A stretch of DNA of 64,000 nt, taken from the NCBI RefSeq assembly GCF_900091515.1, contig NZ_LT607410.1, positions 6,448,001 to 6,512,000 on the forward strand, written 5' to 3'. Below the pieces are notes generated by a model, which was not told the DNA's origin, did no database searches, and saw nothing but the letters and a program-made list of their open reading frames with translations. Source of the stretch: Micromonospora purpureochromogenes (GTDB taxonomy: Bacteria > Actinomycetota > Actinomycetes > Mycobacteriales > Micromonosporaceae). The translations under genes were made by a program, and so were the position numbers. Position 1 is the first letter of the stretch. Every line of letters starts with the position of its first letter. Below are positions 50,522 through 59,136 of the stretch, piece by piece.

Positions 50522-52369
50522 GTGACCAAGCAGATCCGTCAACTGGACCGGGTGGTCATCCGGTTCGCCGGTGACTCCGGCGACGGCATGCAGTTGACCG
50601 GCGACCGGTTCACCTCGGAGACGGCGCAGCTGGGCAACGACATCTCCACGTTGCCCAACTTCCCGGCCGAGATCCGGGCGCCCGCCGGCACGCTGCCCGG
50701 CGTGTCGAGCTTCCAGGTGCACTTCGCCGACTACGACATCCTCACCCCCGGCGACGCGCCGAACGTGCTGGTGGCGATGAACCCGGCGGCGCTCAAGGCC
50801 AACCTGGCCGACCTGCCCCGCGGCGCGGACATCATCGTCAACACCGACGAGTTCACCCGGCGCAACCTGGCCAAGGTGGGCTACGAGTCCAGCCCGCTGG
50901 ACGACGACTCGCTCGCCGGCTACGTGGTGCACCCGGTGGCGCTGACCTCGATGACGGTCGGCGCGCTCGCCGAGCTCGCAGTGTCCAAGAAGGACGCCGA
51001 GCGGGCCAAGAACATGTTCGCGCTGGGCCTGCTCTCCTGGATGTACTCCCGGCCGTACGAGTCGACGCTGCGCTTCCTGGAGCGCAAGTTCGCCGCCCGT
51101 CCGGAACTGGTCGCCGCGAACGTGGCCGCCTTCCGGGCCGGCTGGAACTTCGGCGAGACCACCGACTCGTTCTCCGTCCGCTACGAGGTGAAGCCGGCCA
51201 AGATGCTGCCGGGCACCTACCGGAACATCACCGGCAACGCGGCGCTCTCGCTCGGCCTGGTGGCCGCCGGCGTCCGCTCCGGGCTGCCGGTGTTCCTCGG
51301 GGCGTACCCGATCACCCCGGCGTCGGACATCCTGCACGAGCTGAGCAAGCACAAGCGGTTCGGCGTGATCACCATGCAGGCCGAGGACGAGATCGCCGCG
51401 GTCGGCGCCGCACTGGGCGCCTCGTACGGCGGCTCGCTCGGCGTCACCACGACCAGCGGCCCGGGCGTGGCACTCAAGAGCGAGACGATCTCCCTCGCGG
51501 TGGCGCTGGAGCTGCCGCTGGTCATCGTCGACGTGCAGCGGGCCGGGCCGTCCACCGGCATGCCCACCAAGACCGAGCAGGCCGACCTGAACATCGCGCT
51601 GCACGGCCGGCACGGTGAGGCCCCCGTCGCGGTGATCGCGCCGAAGTCGCCCTCCGACTGCTTCCACGCGGCGCTGGAGGCGGCCCGGATCGCGCTGACC
51701 TACCGCACCCCGGTGATCCTGCTGTCCGACAACTACGTCGCCAACGGCTCCGAGCCGTGGCTGCTGCCCGACGTGGAGTCCCTGCCCGACCTGCGGGTCG
51801 AGTTCGCCACCACGCCCAACGGCGAGGACGGCACCACGTTCCTGCCCTACCTGCGGGACCCGGAGACCCTGGCCCGGCCGTGGGCCATCCCGGGTACGCC
51901 GGGGCTGGAGCACCGCATCGGCGGCCTGGAGAAGGCCGACAAGACCGGTGACATCTCGTACGACCCGGCGAACCACGACTTCATGGTGCGGACCCGGGCG
52001 ACCCGGATCGAGACGATCCCGGTGCCGGACGTCGAGGTGGAGGACCCGGACGGCGACGCCCGGGTGCTGGTGCTCGGCTGGGGCTCGACGTACGGGCCGA
52101 TCGGAGCGGCCTGCCGGGCCCTGCGCCAGCGCGGCCTGTCGATCGCGCAGGCGCACCTGCGCCACCTGGCACCGATGCCCGCCAACCTCGGCGAGGTGCT
52201 GCGCTCCTACGACCGGGTGGTCATCCCCGAGATGAACCTCGGCCAGCTCGCCCACGTGATCCGGGCCAAGTACCTGGTCGACGCGATCGGCTACAACCAG
52301 GTCCGCGGTCTGCCGTTCACCTCCGCCGAGCTGGAGACGACGCTGGAAGAGGTCCTGAAGAATGTCTGA
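50522..52369 (+). CDS. korA: 2-oxoacid:ferredoxin oxidoreductase subunit alpha
   Basis: 615 residues fusing the gamma and alpha parts of the enzyme, as in other actinomycete KorA. VIRFAGDSGDGMQLTGDRFTSETA opens the gamma domain; the alpha part has PITPASDILHEL, TTSGPGVALKSETISLAVALELPLVIVDVQRAGPSTGMPTK, and a C-terminal VLVLGWGSTYGPI. It converts 2-oxoglutarate (or a related acid) plus CoA to the acyl-CoA with reduction of ferredoxin. GTG at 50522. The stop overlaps korB by eight bases. Confidence 0.93.
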   Translation: MTKQIRQLDRVVIRFAGDSGDGMQLTGDRFTSETAQLGNDISTLPNFPAEIRAPAGTLPGVSSFQVHFADYDILTPGDAPNVLVAMNPAALKANLADLPRGADIIVNTDEFTRRNLAKVGYESSPLDDDSLAGYVVHPVALTSMTVGALAELAVSKKDAERAKNMFALGLLSWMYSRPYESTLRFLERKFAARPELVAANVAAFRAGWNFGETTDSFSVRYEVKPAKMLPGTYRNITGNAALSLGLVAAGVRSGLPVFLGAYPITPASDILHELSKHKRFGVITMQAEDEIAAVGAALGASYGGSLGVTTTSGPGVALKSETISLAVALELPLVIVDVQRAGPSTGMPTKTEQADLNIALHGRHGEAPVAVIAPKSPSDCFHAALEAARIALTYRTPVILLSDNYVANGSEPWLLPDVESLPDLRVEFATTPNGEDGTTFLPYLRDPETLARPWAIPGTPGLEHRIGGLEKADKTGDISYDPANHDFMVRTRATRIETIPVPDVEVEDPDGDARVLVLGWGSTYGPIGAACRALRQRGLSIAQAHLRHLAPMPANLGEVLRSYDRVVIPEMNLGQLAHVIRAKYLVDAIGYNQVRGLPFTSAELETTLEEVLKNV

Positions 52370-53396
52370 GCCCGTCGCCCTGAAGCTCACCGCCAAGGAC
52401 TTCAAGTCCGACCAGGAGGTGCGCTGGTGCCCCGGTTGCGGTGACTACGCGATCCTGGCGGCCGTCCAGCAGTTCATGCCGGAGCTGAACATCGCCCGGG
52501 AGAACACCGTCTTCGTCTCCGGGATCGGCTGCTCGTCGCGCTTCCCGTACTACATGAACACCTACGGGATGCACTCGATCCACGGGCGCGCCCCGGCGAT
52601 CGCCACCGGCCTGTCGGTGTCCCGGCCGGACCTGTCGGTGTGGGTGGTCACCGGCGACGGCGACGCGCTGTCGATCGGCGGCAACCACCTGATCCACGCG
52701 CTGCGCCGCAACGTCAACCTCAAGATCCTGCTGTTCAACAACCGGATCTACGGCCTGACCAAGGGGCAGTACTCGCCGACCTCCGAGGTCGGCAAGATCA
52801 CCAAGTCGACCCCGGTCGGCTCGGCGGACGCCCCGTTCAACCCGCTGTCGCTGGCGCTGGGCGCGGAGGCCACCTTCGTCGGCCGCACCATCGACTCGGA
52901 CCGCAAGCACCTGCAGTCGGTGCTGCGGGCCGCCGCCCAGCACCAGGGTTCCGCGTTCGTGGAGATCTACCAGAACTGCAACATCTTCAACGACGGCGCG
53001 TTCGACCAGCTCAAGGAGCCGGCCACCCGGGACGACTACCTGATCCGGCTGGAGCACGGGCAGCCGATCACGTTCGGCAAGGACGGGCAGTTCTGCGTCG
53101 TCCACCCGCCGGGCGGGTTCGGGCTGGAGGTCCGGGAGACCGCGGCCACCCCGGCCGAGGAGATCGTGGTGCACGACGCCGGAGTCAACGACCCCGCGTA
53201 CGCCTTCGCGCTGTCCCGGCTGCCCGGACTCGACCTGCGCAACACCCCGATCGGCGTGTTCCGCTCGGTCGACCGCCCGTCCTACGACAGCGTGGTACAG
53301 GAGCAGGTGGCCGCCGCCAAGGCGAAGGTCACCGAGACCCCCGAGCAGCAGCTCGCCGGCCTCCTCGCCACCGGCGACACCTGGACCATCCTCTGA
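52362..53396 (+). CDS. korB: 2-oxoacid:ferredoxin oxidoreductase subunit beta
   Basis: 344-residue TPP-binding subunit. RWCPGCGDYAILAAVQQF, GIGCSSRFPYYMNTYGMHSIHGRAPAIATGL, and VTGDGDALSIGGNHLIHALRRN with GDG-NN TPP/Mg2+ motif are characteristic, and the cysteines of the Fe-S cluster are in CPGCG and GIGCSS. ATG at 52362 overlaps korA, so the subunits are coupled and coexpressed. The transcript ends at the palindrome 53410-53467. Confidence 0.94.
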   Translation: MSEPVALKLTAKDFKSDQEVRWCPGCGDYAILAAVQQFMPELNIARENTVFVSGIGCSSRFPYYMNTYGMHSIHGRAPAIATGLSVSRPDLSVWVVTGDGDALSIGGNHLIHALRRNVNLKILLFNNRIYGLTKGQYSPTSEVGKITKSTPVGSADAPFNPLSLALGAEATFVGRTIDSDRKHLQSVLRAAAQHQGSAFVEIYQNCNIFNDGAFDQLKEPATRDDYLIRLEHGQPITFGKDGQFCVVHPPGGFGLEVRETAATPAEEIVVHDAGVNDPAYAFALSRLPGLDLRNTPIGVFRSVDRPSYDSVVQEQVAAAKAKVTETPEQQLAGLLATGDTWTIL

Positions 53397-53409
53397 CCCC
53401 AGCCCCACC

Positions 53410-53467
53410 CACTTACAGAGAAAGAGTGGCTATTCCGTCTGGAATAGCCACTCTTTCTCGGTAAGTG
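53410..53467. repeat. Long palindrome with shared core, convergent korB/K+ channel junction
   Basis: 27-bp arms 53410-53436 and 53441-53467 with loop GTCT and one mismatch. The left arm carries ACAGAGAAAGAGTGGC, the same core as the palindrome at 38219-38282. Both lie between convergent genes. Confidence 0.88.
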
Positions 53468-53487
53468 CGTCCGGGGGCTCCGGGGGG

Positions 53488-54504
53488 TCAGGGGTGGGTG
53501 GCGCTGGTCTGGGGGCGGTCGTCGCGGACGTGGACGAGCATGTCGCCGGTCTCGATCACCGCACCGGCCCGGTCCGCGAGGGTGACCACCTTGCCCCGGC
53601 GGACCAGCGCGATGACCAGGGACTCCAGCTCGCGCGGCGACTTGCCGACCTCGTGCCGCTCGGCGGAGCGCATCGCCAGCGCCATGCCCTGGCCGGGGGT
53701 GAGCAGGTCCTCCACCACGTCGATCAGCGGCGGCGCCGAGGTGGAGAGCCCCAGCAGCCGGCCGGCGGTGGCCGAGGAGACGATCACGTGGTGCGCGCCG
53801 CTCTGGCGCAGCAGCGGGGCGTTCTCCGCCTCGCGGACCGCCGCGATGATCCGGACCTGGCCGGCGGTGAGCTGCCGCGCGGTGAGCGCCACCAGCACCG
53901 AGGCGTCGTCGCTGTCGGTCGCGATGATCACCGCCTTGGCGTTGCGGACGTGCGCCTCCTCCAGCACCGACGAGCGGGTGGCGGAACCCTCGATGGCGAC
54001 CAGGCCGGCGGAGGTCGCCTGCCGCAGCGCGGTGCCGCTGCGCTCCACCACCACGATCCGGGACTTGTCCAGGCCGTTCTCCAGCAGGGCGGAGACCGCG
54101 CTGCGACCCTTGGTGCCGTAGCCGCAGATGATGACGTGGTCCTTCACGGTTCTCCTCCACCGCCCCAGCCGACGGCCGGTCCGGTACTGCTCGGTCAGGA
54201 CTTCCAGGGTGGTGCCGACCAGGATGATCAGGAAGAGCACCCGGGCGGGGGTGATGAACAGGACGTTGACCAGCCGGGCCGACTGCGAGAACGGGGTGAT
54301 GTCGCCGTACCCGGTCGTGGAGAGGGTGACCACCGCGTAGTAGGCGCTGTCGAGCAGGGTCAGCCCGTTCTCGTCGACGTCGCGGTAGCCGTCCCGGTCG
54401 AGGAAGACCACCGCGACGGTCAGCAGCACCAGGCCCAGAGCGGCGGCCAGCCGCAGGCTCAACGCGCTCAGCGGACCGCGCCGCTGCGCCGGGAAATGGA
54501 TCAC
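53488..54504 (-). CDS. Two-TM potassium channel with TrkA-N/RCK domain
   Basis: 338 residues. Helix 1 (LRLAAALGLVLLTVAVVFLD), a pore loop with selectivity filter TLSTTGYGD, helix 2 (LFLIILVGTTLEVL), then a Rossmann RCK domain beginning HVIICGYGTKGRSAVSALLENG, and a C-terminal TrkA-C-like part. This is a gated K+ channel of the Kch/MthK type. GTG at 54504 is used, behind AGGACCGACG; the frame upstream runs into non-coding sequence. It is divergent from popR. Confidence 0.9.
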   Translation of the reverse strand: MIHFPAQRRGPLSALSLRLAAALGLVLLTVAVVFLDRDGYRDVDENGLTLLDSAYYAVVTLSTTGYGDITPFSQSARLVNVLFITPARVLFLIILVGTTLEVLTEQYRTGRRLGRWRRTVKDHVIICGYGTKGRSAVSALLENGLDKSRIVVVERSGTALRQATSAGLVAIEGSATRSSVLEEAHVRNAKAVIIATDSDDASVLVALTARQLTAGQVRIIAAVREAENAPLLRQSGAHHVIVSSATAGRLLGLSTSAPPLIDVVEDLLTPGQGMALAMRSAERHEVGKSPRELESLVIALVRRGKVVTLADRAGAVIETGDMLVHVRDDRPQTSATHP

Positions 54505-54658
54505 CGTCGGTCCTGCTTCCCCCGGATCGCCTGCACGCCCACAACATAGCGGTTGGGCCGGCATCCGCACGCCGGGGTGGCCGACCGGGCGGGTGGGCGG
54601 GCACGACGACGGGCATGATGGGGGAAGTTCCGCCGACGCCGACCGCGAGGAGGCCCGC

Positions 54659-55243
54659 ATGTCGTTGCTGCGCCGGGTGATCGGTGGGGTGCTGCGCCGG
54701 CTACGGCTGCGCCAGGGCCGGACGCTGCGCGAGGTCGCCGAGGCGGCCGGGGTGTCGCTGCCCTATCTCTCCGAGGTGGAGCGGGGCCGCAAGGAAGCCT
54801 CCTCCGAGGTGCTCGCCGCGATCTGCCGCGCCCTCGGCATCAACCTGTCCGACCTGCTCGAAGAGGCCCGTGACGACCTGCGCCGGGTCGAACGGCGGAT
54901 CCCCGCCGCGCCCCGGGCCGCCCTGTCCCGGCTGGACCGGGTGCCGGCGGCCCGCGGCGAGACCGGCCCGACTGTCCGGATCGGCTTCCAGCCCGCCGGG
55001 GCGACGCCGCCGGTGTCGGCCGCCCCGACCTTCAGGCACCCGGCCGGGCCGGTGCTGCGGCTGGGCGGGCCGATCCTGCACGTCGGCGGTCCGGCGTCGC
55101 CCGTCGGGTCGACCGTCGGCGGGGCGGGGCTGCGGGTCCGGCTGATCGCCTCCGCGCCGGCCGGGCGCCCCGGTCCGCGTACCTCCAGGATGCTGGCCCG
55201 CCGCCGGGCCCGGACGGGCCGGCGGCGGCTGACCGCGGTGTAG
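54659..55243 (+). CDS. popR: ClgR/PopR-type XRE regulator
   Basis: 194 residues. The N-terminal [50 protein letters not shown], is of the ClgR/PopR group that activates clp protease genes. The remaining part is Ala/Pro/Arg-rich and low complexity. PopR of Streptomyces lies beside clpP3-clpP4; here a clpP is 139 bp downstream, and two TCTGCC-N3-GGCAGA-type sites lie between. ATG at 54659. The C-terminal degradation signal reported for PopR (terminal Ala-Ala) is not present; this protein ends LTAV. Symbol by context. Confidence 0.8.
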   Translation: MSLLRRVIGGVLRRLRLRQGRTLREVAEAAGVSLPYLSEVERGRKEASSEVLAAICRALGINLSDLLEEARDDLRRVERRIPAAPRAALSRLDRVPAARGETGPTVRIGFQPAGATPPVSAAPTFRHPAGPVLRLGGPILHVGGPASPVGSTVGGAGLRVRLIASAPAGRPGPRTSRMLARRRARTGRRRLTAV

Positions 55244-55255
55244 GCCGGCCTGGGT

Positions 55256-55285
55256 TCTGCCGTCGGCGGATCTGCCGGCGGCAGA
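55256..55285. promoter_or_regulatory. Two abutting PopR boxes upstream of clpP
   Basis: 55256-55270 reads TCTGCC-GTC-GGCGGA (one mismatch) and 55271-55285 reads TCTGCC-GGC-GGCAGA (perfect). Both fit TCTGCC-N3-GGCAGA, the motif described for PopR. They end 97 bp before the clpP start codon. Confidence 0.7.
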
Positions 55286-55382
55286 AATCCTGGGGCCGCG
55301 ACCGGCGCCGGGCGCAGGCTGGAGACGCCGGTTCCCGGGCGGTGCTCCTCGCCCGCCGGCGCCAGCCTGGAGGGTGGTCGCG

Positions 55383-55979
55383 ATGATCGGGTACGACGTG
55401 CGCATGCTGGACGGCGGTCAGCCGACCTTCGGAGACCACGTGTTCGAGCGGCTGCTGCGGGAGCGGATCGTCTTCCTCGGCACCGAGGTCACCGACGACA
55501 CCGCGAACCAGATCTGCGCGCAGATCCTGCTGCTCGCCGCCGAGGACAGCGAGCGGGACATCTTCCTCTACATCAACTCGCCGGGCGGCTCGGTGAGCGC
55601 GGGGATGGCCGTCTACGACACCATGCGCTACGTGCAGAACGACGTGGCCACGCTGGCGCTCGGCTTCGCCGGGTCGATGGGGCAGTTCCTGCTCTGCGCC
55701 GGCGCGGCGGGCAAGCGGTTCGCGCTTCCGCACTCGCGGATCATGATGCACCAGCCTTCCGGCGGGATGGGTGGCACCGCCGCCGACATCACCATCCAGG
55801 CGGAGAACATGCTGCACGTGAAGCGGACCATGCAGGAGTTGATCGCCCAGCACAGTGGTCGGACGCTGGAGGAGATCCAGCGCGACTGGGACCGGGACCG
55901 CTGGTTCACCGCCGAGCAGGCCCGCGACTACGGCCTGATCGACCAGGTGATCGCCCGGGTGGACCAGCTCGCCGGCTGA
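55383..55979 (+). CDS. ClpP-family protease (ClpP3-like)
   Basis: 198-residue serine peptidase subunit of the Clp machine. Ser lies in [12 protein letters not shown], His in [17 protein letters not shown], and Asp in [18 protein letters not shown], so the triad is complete; GFAGSMG replaces the usual GxAASMG. No partner clpP4 follows, unlike Streptomyces. ATG at 55383 follows GGAGGGTGGTCGCG. It is probably activated by the adjacent PopR. It should not be the essential clpP1P2 pair, which are normally next to clpX. Confidence 0.92.
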   Translation: MIGYDVRMLDGGQPTFGDHVFERLLRERIVFLGTEVTDDTANQICAQILLLAAEDSERDIFLYINSPGGSVSAGMAVYDTMRYVQNDVATLALGFAGSMGQFLLCAGAAGKRFALPHSRIMMHQPSGGMGGTAADITIQAENMLHVKRTMQELIAQHSGRTLEEIQRDWDRDRWFTAEQARDYGLIDQVIARVDQLAG

Positions 55980-55994
55980 CCGGCGGGCGACGAG

Positions 55995-56029
55995 CGGCGG
56001 CCGGCGGGATGGTCCCCCGCCGGCCGCCG
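55995..56029. terminator. Bidirectional terminator between clpP and the protease gene
   Basis: CGGCGGCCGGCGGG / CCCGCCGGCCGCCG, a perfect 14-bp stem with a seven-base loop, at a convergent junction. Confidence 0.7.
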
Positions 56030-56049
56030 TCCGCCGTCCGCGCGTCGGG

Positions 56050-56931
56050 TCAGGGCAGCTCGACGAAGTCGCCGAGGAAGCCCCGTGCGCTCGGCGTGTC
56101 CAGCCGGTACGACACGTTGGTGGCGTAGCAGGGGCTGTCACCGGTGATGGTGGTGGCGGCGAGGATCCGCCGCCCGTCGACGGTGACGAAGTTCGGGCCG
56201 CCGGAGTCGCCGTAGCAGGCGCCGCCGTAAGCCCGGGACTCGTTCATCGCCAGGCGTACCCAGGTCTTGTTGAGCGCGTCGAAGCCGACGACCGCCTTCA
56301 TCCGGACGCCGCCGCCCCGGTGGGTGTGGCCGCCGGGGCCGCGCAGGGCCTCCTCGGTGCCGTACCCCATGACCTCCCAGCGGGCCGCGTCGAGCGCGCG
56401 GGCGCCGAGGGCGTCGAGCTGCCCGGCGCCGGGCAGCGTTGCCGGCGTGAACGGCCACCGGCTCGCCAGCGCGGCGGCCCCGGTGGCGTCGAACTCGATC
56501 ACGGCGATGTCGTGCGAGTCGGCCGAGTTGCCCGGGTAGTCGGGGCTGGTGTGCTCGGTGCCTTCGACGCCGACCCGCGCGGCGACGGCGGCCGAGCTCA
56601 GCCCCGCGGCCTTGGCGGCGTCCAGCTCGGCCTGCACGTTCTGGGCCAGCGAGACGTAGAACCGCACCCCGGGCGCCCAGTCGGTGGTGCAGTGGCCGGC
56701 GGTGAGGAACGTGTTCCGGTCGACCATGGTGCCGGTGCAGTACCAGTCGACGACGTCGGGGGTGGCCGCGTCGCCGTCGTGGTCCCACTGCACGACCAGC
56801 GCGCCCACCTCGGTGCGCTCGGGCGCGGGCTGGGCGTTGTAGGTGTTGATTGCCGACGCCGGGTGGGCGCCGGCCAGCGCCGCGGCGAGCGCGCCGGCGG
56901 CGAGTGTGGCGAAGAGAGCGGTACGACGCAA
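56050..56931 (-). CDS. Secreted trypsin-like (S1) serine protease
   Basis: 293 residues. A Sec signal peptide (RRTALFATLAAGALAAALAG, cleavage after HPASA) is followed by a chymotrypsin fold with His in FLTAGHCTTDW, Asp in SHDIAVIEF, and Ser in GACYGDSGGPNF. Four cysteines could make two disulfides (CTG/GHC, GAC/SPC). It starts at TTG 56931 with an ideal GGAGGACCC six bases upstream; the ATG-based longer frame has no signal at its N-terminus. An extracellular protease of unknown substrate. Confidence 0.88.
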   Translation of the reverse strand: MRRTALFATLAAGALAAALAGAHPASAINTYNAQPAPERTEVGALVVQWDHDGDAATPDVVDWYCTGTMVDRNTFLTAGHCTTDWAPGVRFYVSLAQNVQAELDAAKAAGLSSAAVAARVGVEGTEHTSPDYPGNSADSHDIAVIEFDATGAAALASRWPFTPATLPGAGQLDALGARALDAARWEVMGYGTEEALRGPGGHTHRGGGVRMKAVVGFDALNKTWVRLAMNESRAYGGACYGDSGGPNFVTVDGRRILAATTITGDSPCYATNVSYRLDTPSARGFLGDFVELP

Positions 56932-57181
56932 AGGGTCCTCCGACTGCTGACGCGGATCGTGGAACACCGAGCACCCCGGCCCCGGGCGGACTCGCCCCCT
57001 CGATCGCGTCCGCCCGGCCATGACCTGCGATCCTCAGTGCACTTCGGAGCCTATGCCGGGCACGCGCCACGCCGCCCAGCGAGACGGCGCAGCGCTTTCG
57101 GAACGGATCGTGTTACACGACCGCCCGCCCCCGGGCGCGGGGACGGGCGGTCACCGCCGCGCGGTCGCCCGCGCACCGTGC

Positions 57182-58960
57182 TCACGGGTAACTGATCACC
57201 GGGCTGGTGCCGTAGCTGCCGACGACCGGGGTGCCGACCTCGTTGACGGTCTTCTCGATGCCGCCGCTGCCGTCGAGGAAGACGGTCACCATGTCGTGGA
57301 AGCGGACCCCGGGCCGGCGCGGCGCCTCGATCGCCCGGTCGCAGCGGATGTCCACGCCCTGATTGAAGTAGGAGTAGACGCCCAGCCCCCAGGCCTCGTG
57401 CTCGCGTACCCGGTCACCGACCTTGTAGGACGCCCAGCCCCGGCCGGTGGGGCTGGTCCAGGCGGCCTGGCTCGGCGGGTCGTAGGGCAGCTCGCTCTGG
57501 TAGAAGATCGTCCGGCCGCGCTCGCCGTTCCAGATGGTCTGGTAGCGCTGGTAGTGCTCCACGAAGAGCCCGTACGCGGTCACGTCGTCGCCGTTGACGA
57601 TCACGCCGGTGTCGGCGGTGTTGGCCGTCCAGCCGATGCCGTTGCCGTGGTCGCCGCGCCAGGCCCAGACGTTGTCGATCAGCGTGTGGTGGCTCTCCAC
57701 CACCAGGCTGGTCCGCGCGCGCCCGACCCAGGGCCCGCCGATGCGGAAGAAGACGTCCTGCACCGAGATCGGGTCGTCGGCGTGGTCACGGCGGGAGTGC
57801 CGGTGGCCGATCTGGACCAGCACGTCCGACTCCGCCTCGCCGGCGTCGACCAGGATGCCGGCGATGCGGACGCCGTCGACGTCGGCGACCCGCAGCGCGG
57901 CGTCGCCGCCGGTCGGGGCGAGGCTCGGCATGCCGAGGCCGAGCACCACGGTGCCCGGGTGGATCACCCGCAGCGCGCGGTCCAGGCGGTAGACGCCCGG
58001 GGTGAGCAGCAGGTGCCGGCCGCGCGCCAGCTCCCGGTTGATCCGCTGCGCGTCGTGGCTCGGGCGGGCGATGAAGAAATCGCCCAGCGGCAGCGAGCGG
58101 GTCGTCCCGCCGCCGGCCGCCCAACTGGTGCCGGCGGTGTCGCGGCGCAGCCCCGGCACGGCGACCCGCCAGCGGCCGGCGGCGTCCACGAACAGGTACG
58201 GCTTCTCCCGGGTCACCGGACTGGTCGGCAGCGTGGTGTACGGCGGGTTCGGAAAGCCCTGGGCGGGCGCCCCGAGTACGCCGGAGAAGACCTGGTTCCA
58301 GACCCCGTTGGTCCAGTCGCCGCCCAGTTCGCTGTCGCGGGTCAGCCACTGCTGCTGGGAGCCGTTGATGGTGATCCCGTCCACCTTGGAGTCGGCGATG
58401 AAACCGCCACTGGAGTAGCCGCCGTTGCCGGGTTCCAGCCAGAGGATGCCCTTGACGTGCACCCGGCGCATCGGCGACGCCTGGGAGACGGCCCACTGGT
58501 TCGACCAGTCGGTGGGGGTGATGGCGAGGTTCTCCGCCGAGCGCCAGAAGTTGGTCAGCGCGGAGATGCCGGCCGGGGAGTTCGGGTCGGGCTGGCCGAC
58601 GACGCGTACCGCGCCGTGGATCTCCACGTCGTCCGGGTGCTCGCCCAGGCCGGCCACGGTCGTGTAGTAGCCCAGCCGGGCGTTCACCTCGTAGCGGCCG
58701 GGCTTGAAGAGCACCGCGTACCGGTCGGTGCCCATCTCGTTGTGCTCCTGCCGGGTGAAGAGCCGGTCCACGGTGGACTGGATCTCGGCGGCCGGGGTGC
58801 TCGGGTCGTAGACGAAGACGTTCGGGCCGAAGTCGGGCTCGTCCTCGTGGTGGCGTGCGGGAGCGGCGGAGGCGGCGGCGGGGGCGAGTCCGGCCGCGGC
58901 GGCGGTCGCGGCGGCGAGGGTGAGGAGCTGCCGGCGGGACGGTTGGAGGTGGGGTGTCAT
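57182..58960 (-). CDS. Tat-exported beta-helix protein (GH55-like/"coagulation factor 5/8" type)
   Basis: 592 residues. A Tat signal SRRQLLTLAAATAAAAGL opens it (twin Arg, residues 9-10). The mature part begins FGPNVFVYDPSTPAAEIQSTVDRLFTRQEHNEMGTDRYAVLFKPGRYE, then many short beta-strand repeats (DGITINGSQQQWLTRDSELGG, DVEIHGAVRVVG), a right-handed beta-helix as in GH55/pectate-lyase folds. It is often annotated as coagulation factor 5/8 type or adenylyl cyclase, without such domains being visible. It probably binds or cleaves polysaccharide. ATG at 58960 with a LacI-type operator about 40 bp upstream. Confidence 0.8.
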   Translation of the reverse strand: MTPHLQPSRRQLLTLAAATAAAAGLAPAAASAAPARHHEDEPDFGPNVFVYDPSTPAAEIQSTVDRLFTRQEHNEMGTDRYAVLFKPGRYEVNARLGYYTTVAGLGEHPDDVEIHGAVRVVGQPDPNSPAGISALTNFWRSAENLAITPTDWSNQWAVSQASPMRRVHVKGILWLEPGNGGYSSGGFIADSKVDGITINGSQQQWLTRDSELGGDWTNGVWNQVFSGVLGAPAQGFPNPPYTTLPTSPVTREKPYLFVDAAGRWRVAVPGLRRDTAGTSWAAGGGTTRSLPLGDFFIARPSHDAQRINRELARGRHLLLTPGVYRLDRALRVIHPGTVVLGLGMPSLAPTGGDAALRVADVDGVRIAGILVDAGEAESDVLVQIGHRHSRRDHADDPISVQDVFFRIGGPWVGRARTSLVVESHHTLIDNVWAWRGDHGNGIGWTANTADTGVIVNGDDVTAYGLFVEHYQRYQTIWNGERGRTIFYQSELPYDPPSQAAWTSPTGRGWASYKVGDRVREHEAWGLGVYSYFNQGVDIRCDRAIEAPRRPGVRFHDMVTVFLDGSGGIEKTVNEVGTPVVGSYGTSPVISYP

Positions 58961-58997
58961 CGACCTACCTGTCGGTGTGGGCTGCCGACCGGGGTTG

Positions 58998-59011
58998 TGA
59001 GAGCGCTCTCT
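58998..59011. promoter_or_regulatory. LacI-family operator upstream of the beta-helix gene
   Basis: Contains the perfect 12-bp palindrome GAGAGCGCTCTC (58999-59010), close to the LacI-type consensus TGGGAGCGCTCCCA/TGAGAGCGCTCTCA used for glycoside hydrolase genes in actinomycetes. It lies 38 bp upstream of the start at 58960. Confidence 0.65.
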
Positions 59012-59100
59012 CGACGACGCGACCGGCATCCGGGCTGACGTGGGTGGGAATGAGCTTGTTTCTACCCCGCCGTGCCCGATCGCGCCAGAGGGGACGGCCC

Positions 59101-59128
59101 TTGACAGGGGTATCGGAAAGCCTAGACT
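59101..59128 (+). promoter_or_regulatory. Promoter of the ArsR gene
   Basis: TTGACA at 59101-59106 and TAGACT at 59123-59128, spacer 16 bp. The GTG start at 59137 is eight bases after the -10, so the mRNA is probably leaderless. Confidence 0.7.
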
Positions 59129-59136
59129 TACCGTTC

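Noticed and set aside
54504..54660. Longer N-terminus of the K+ channel gene
   Set aside because: The extra Arg/Pro-rich residues overlap the divergent popR region and have no RBS.
57020..59038. 672-codon plus-strand ORF
   Set aside because: Antisense shadow of the Tat-exported beta-helix gene.
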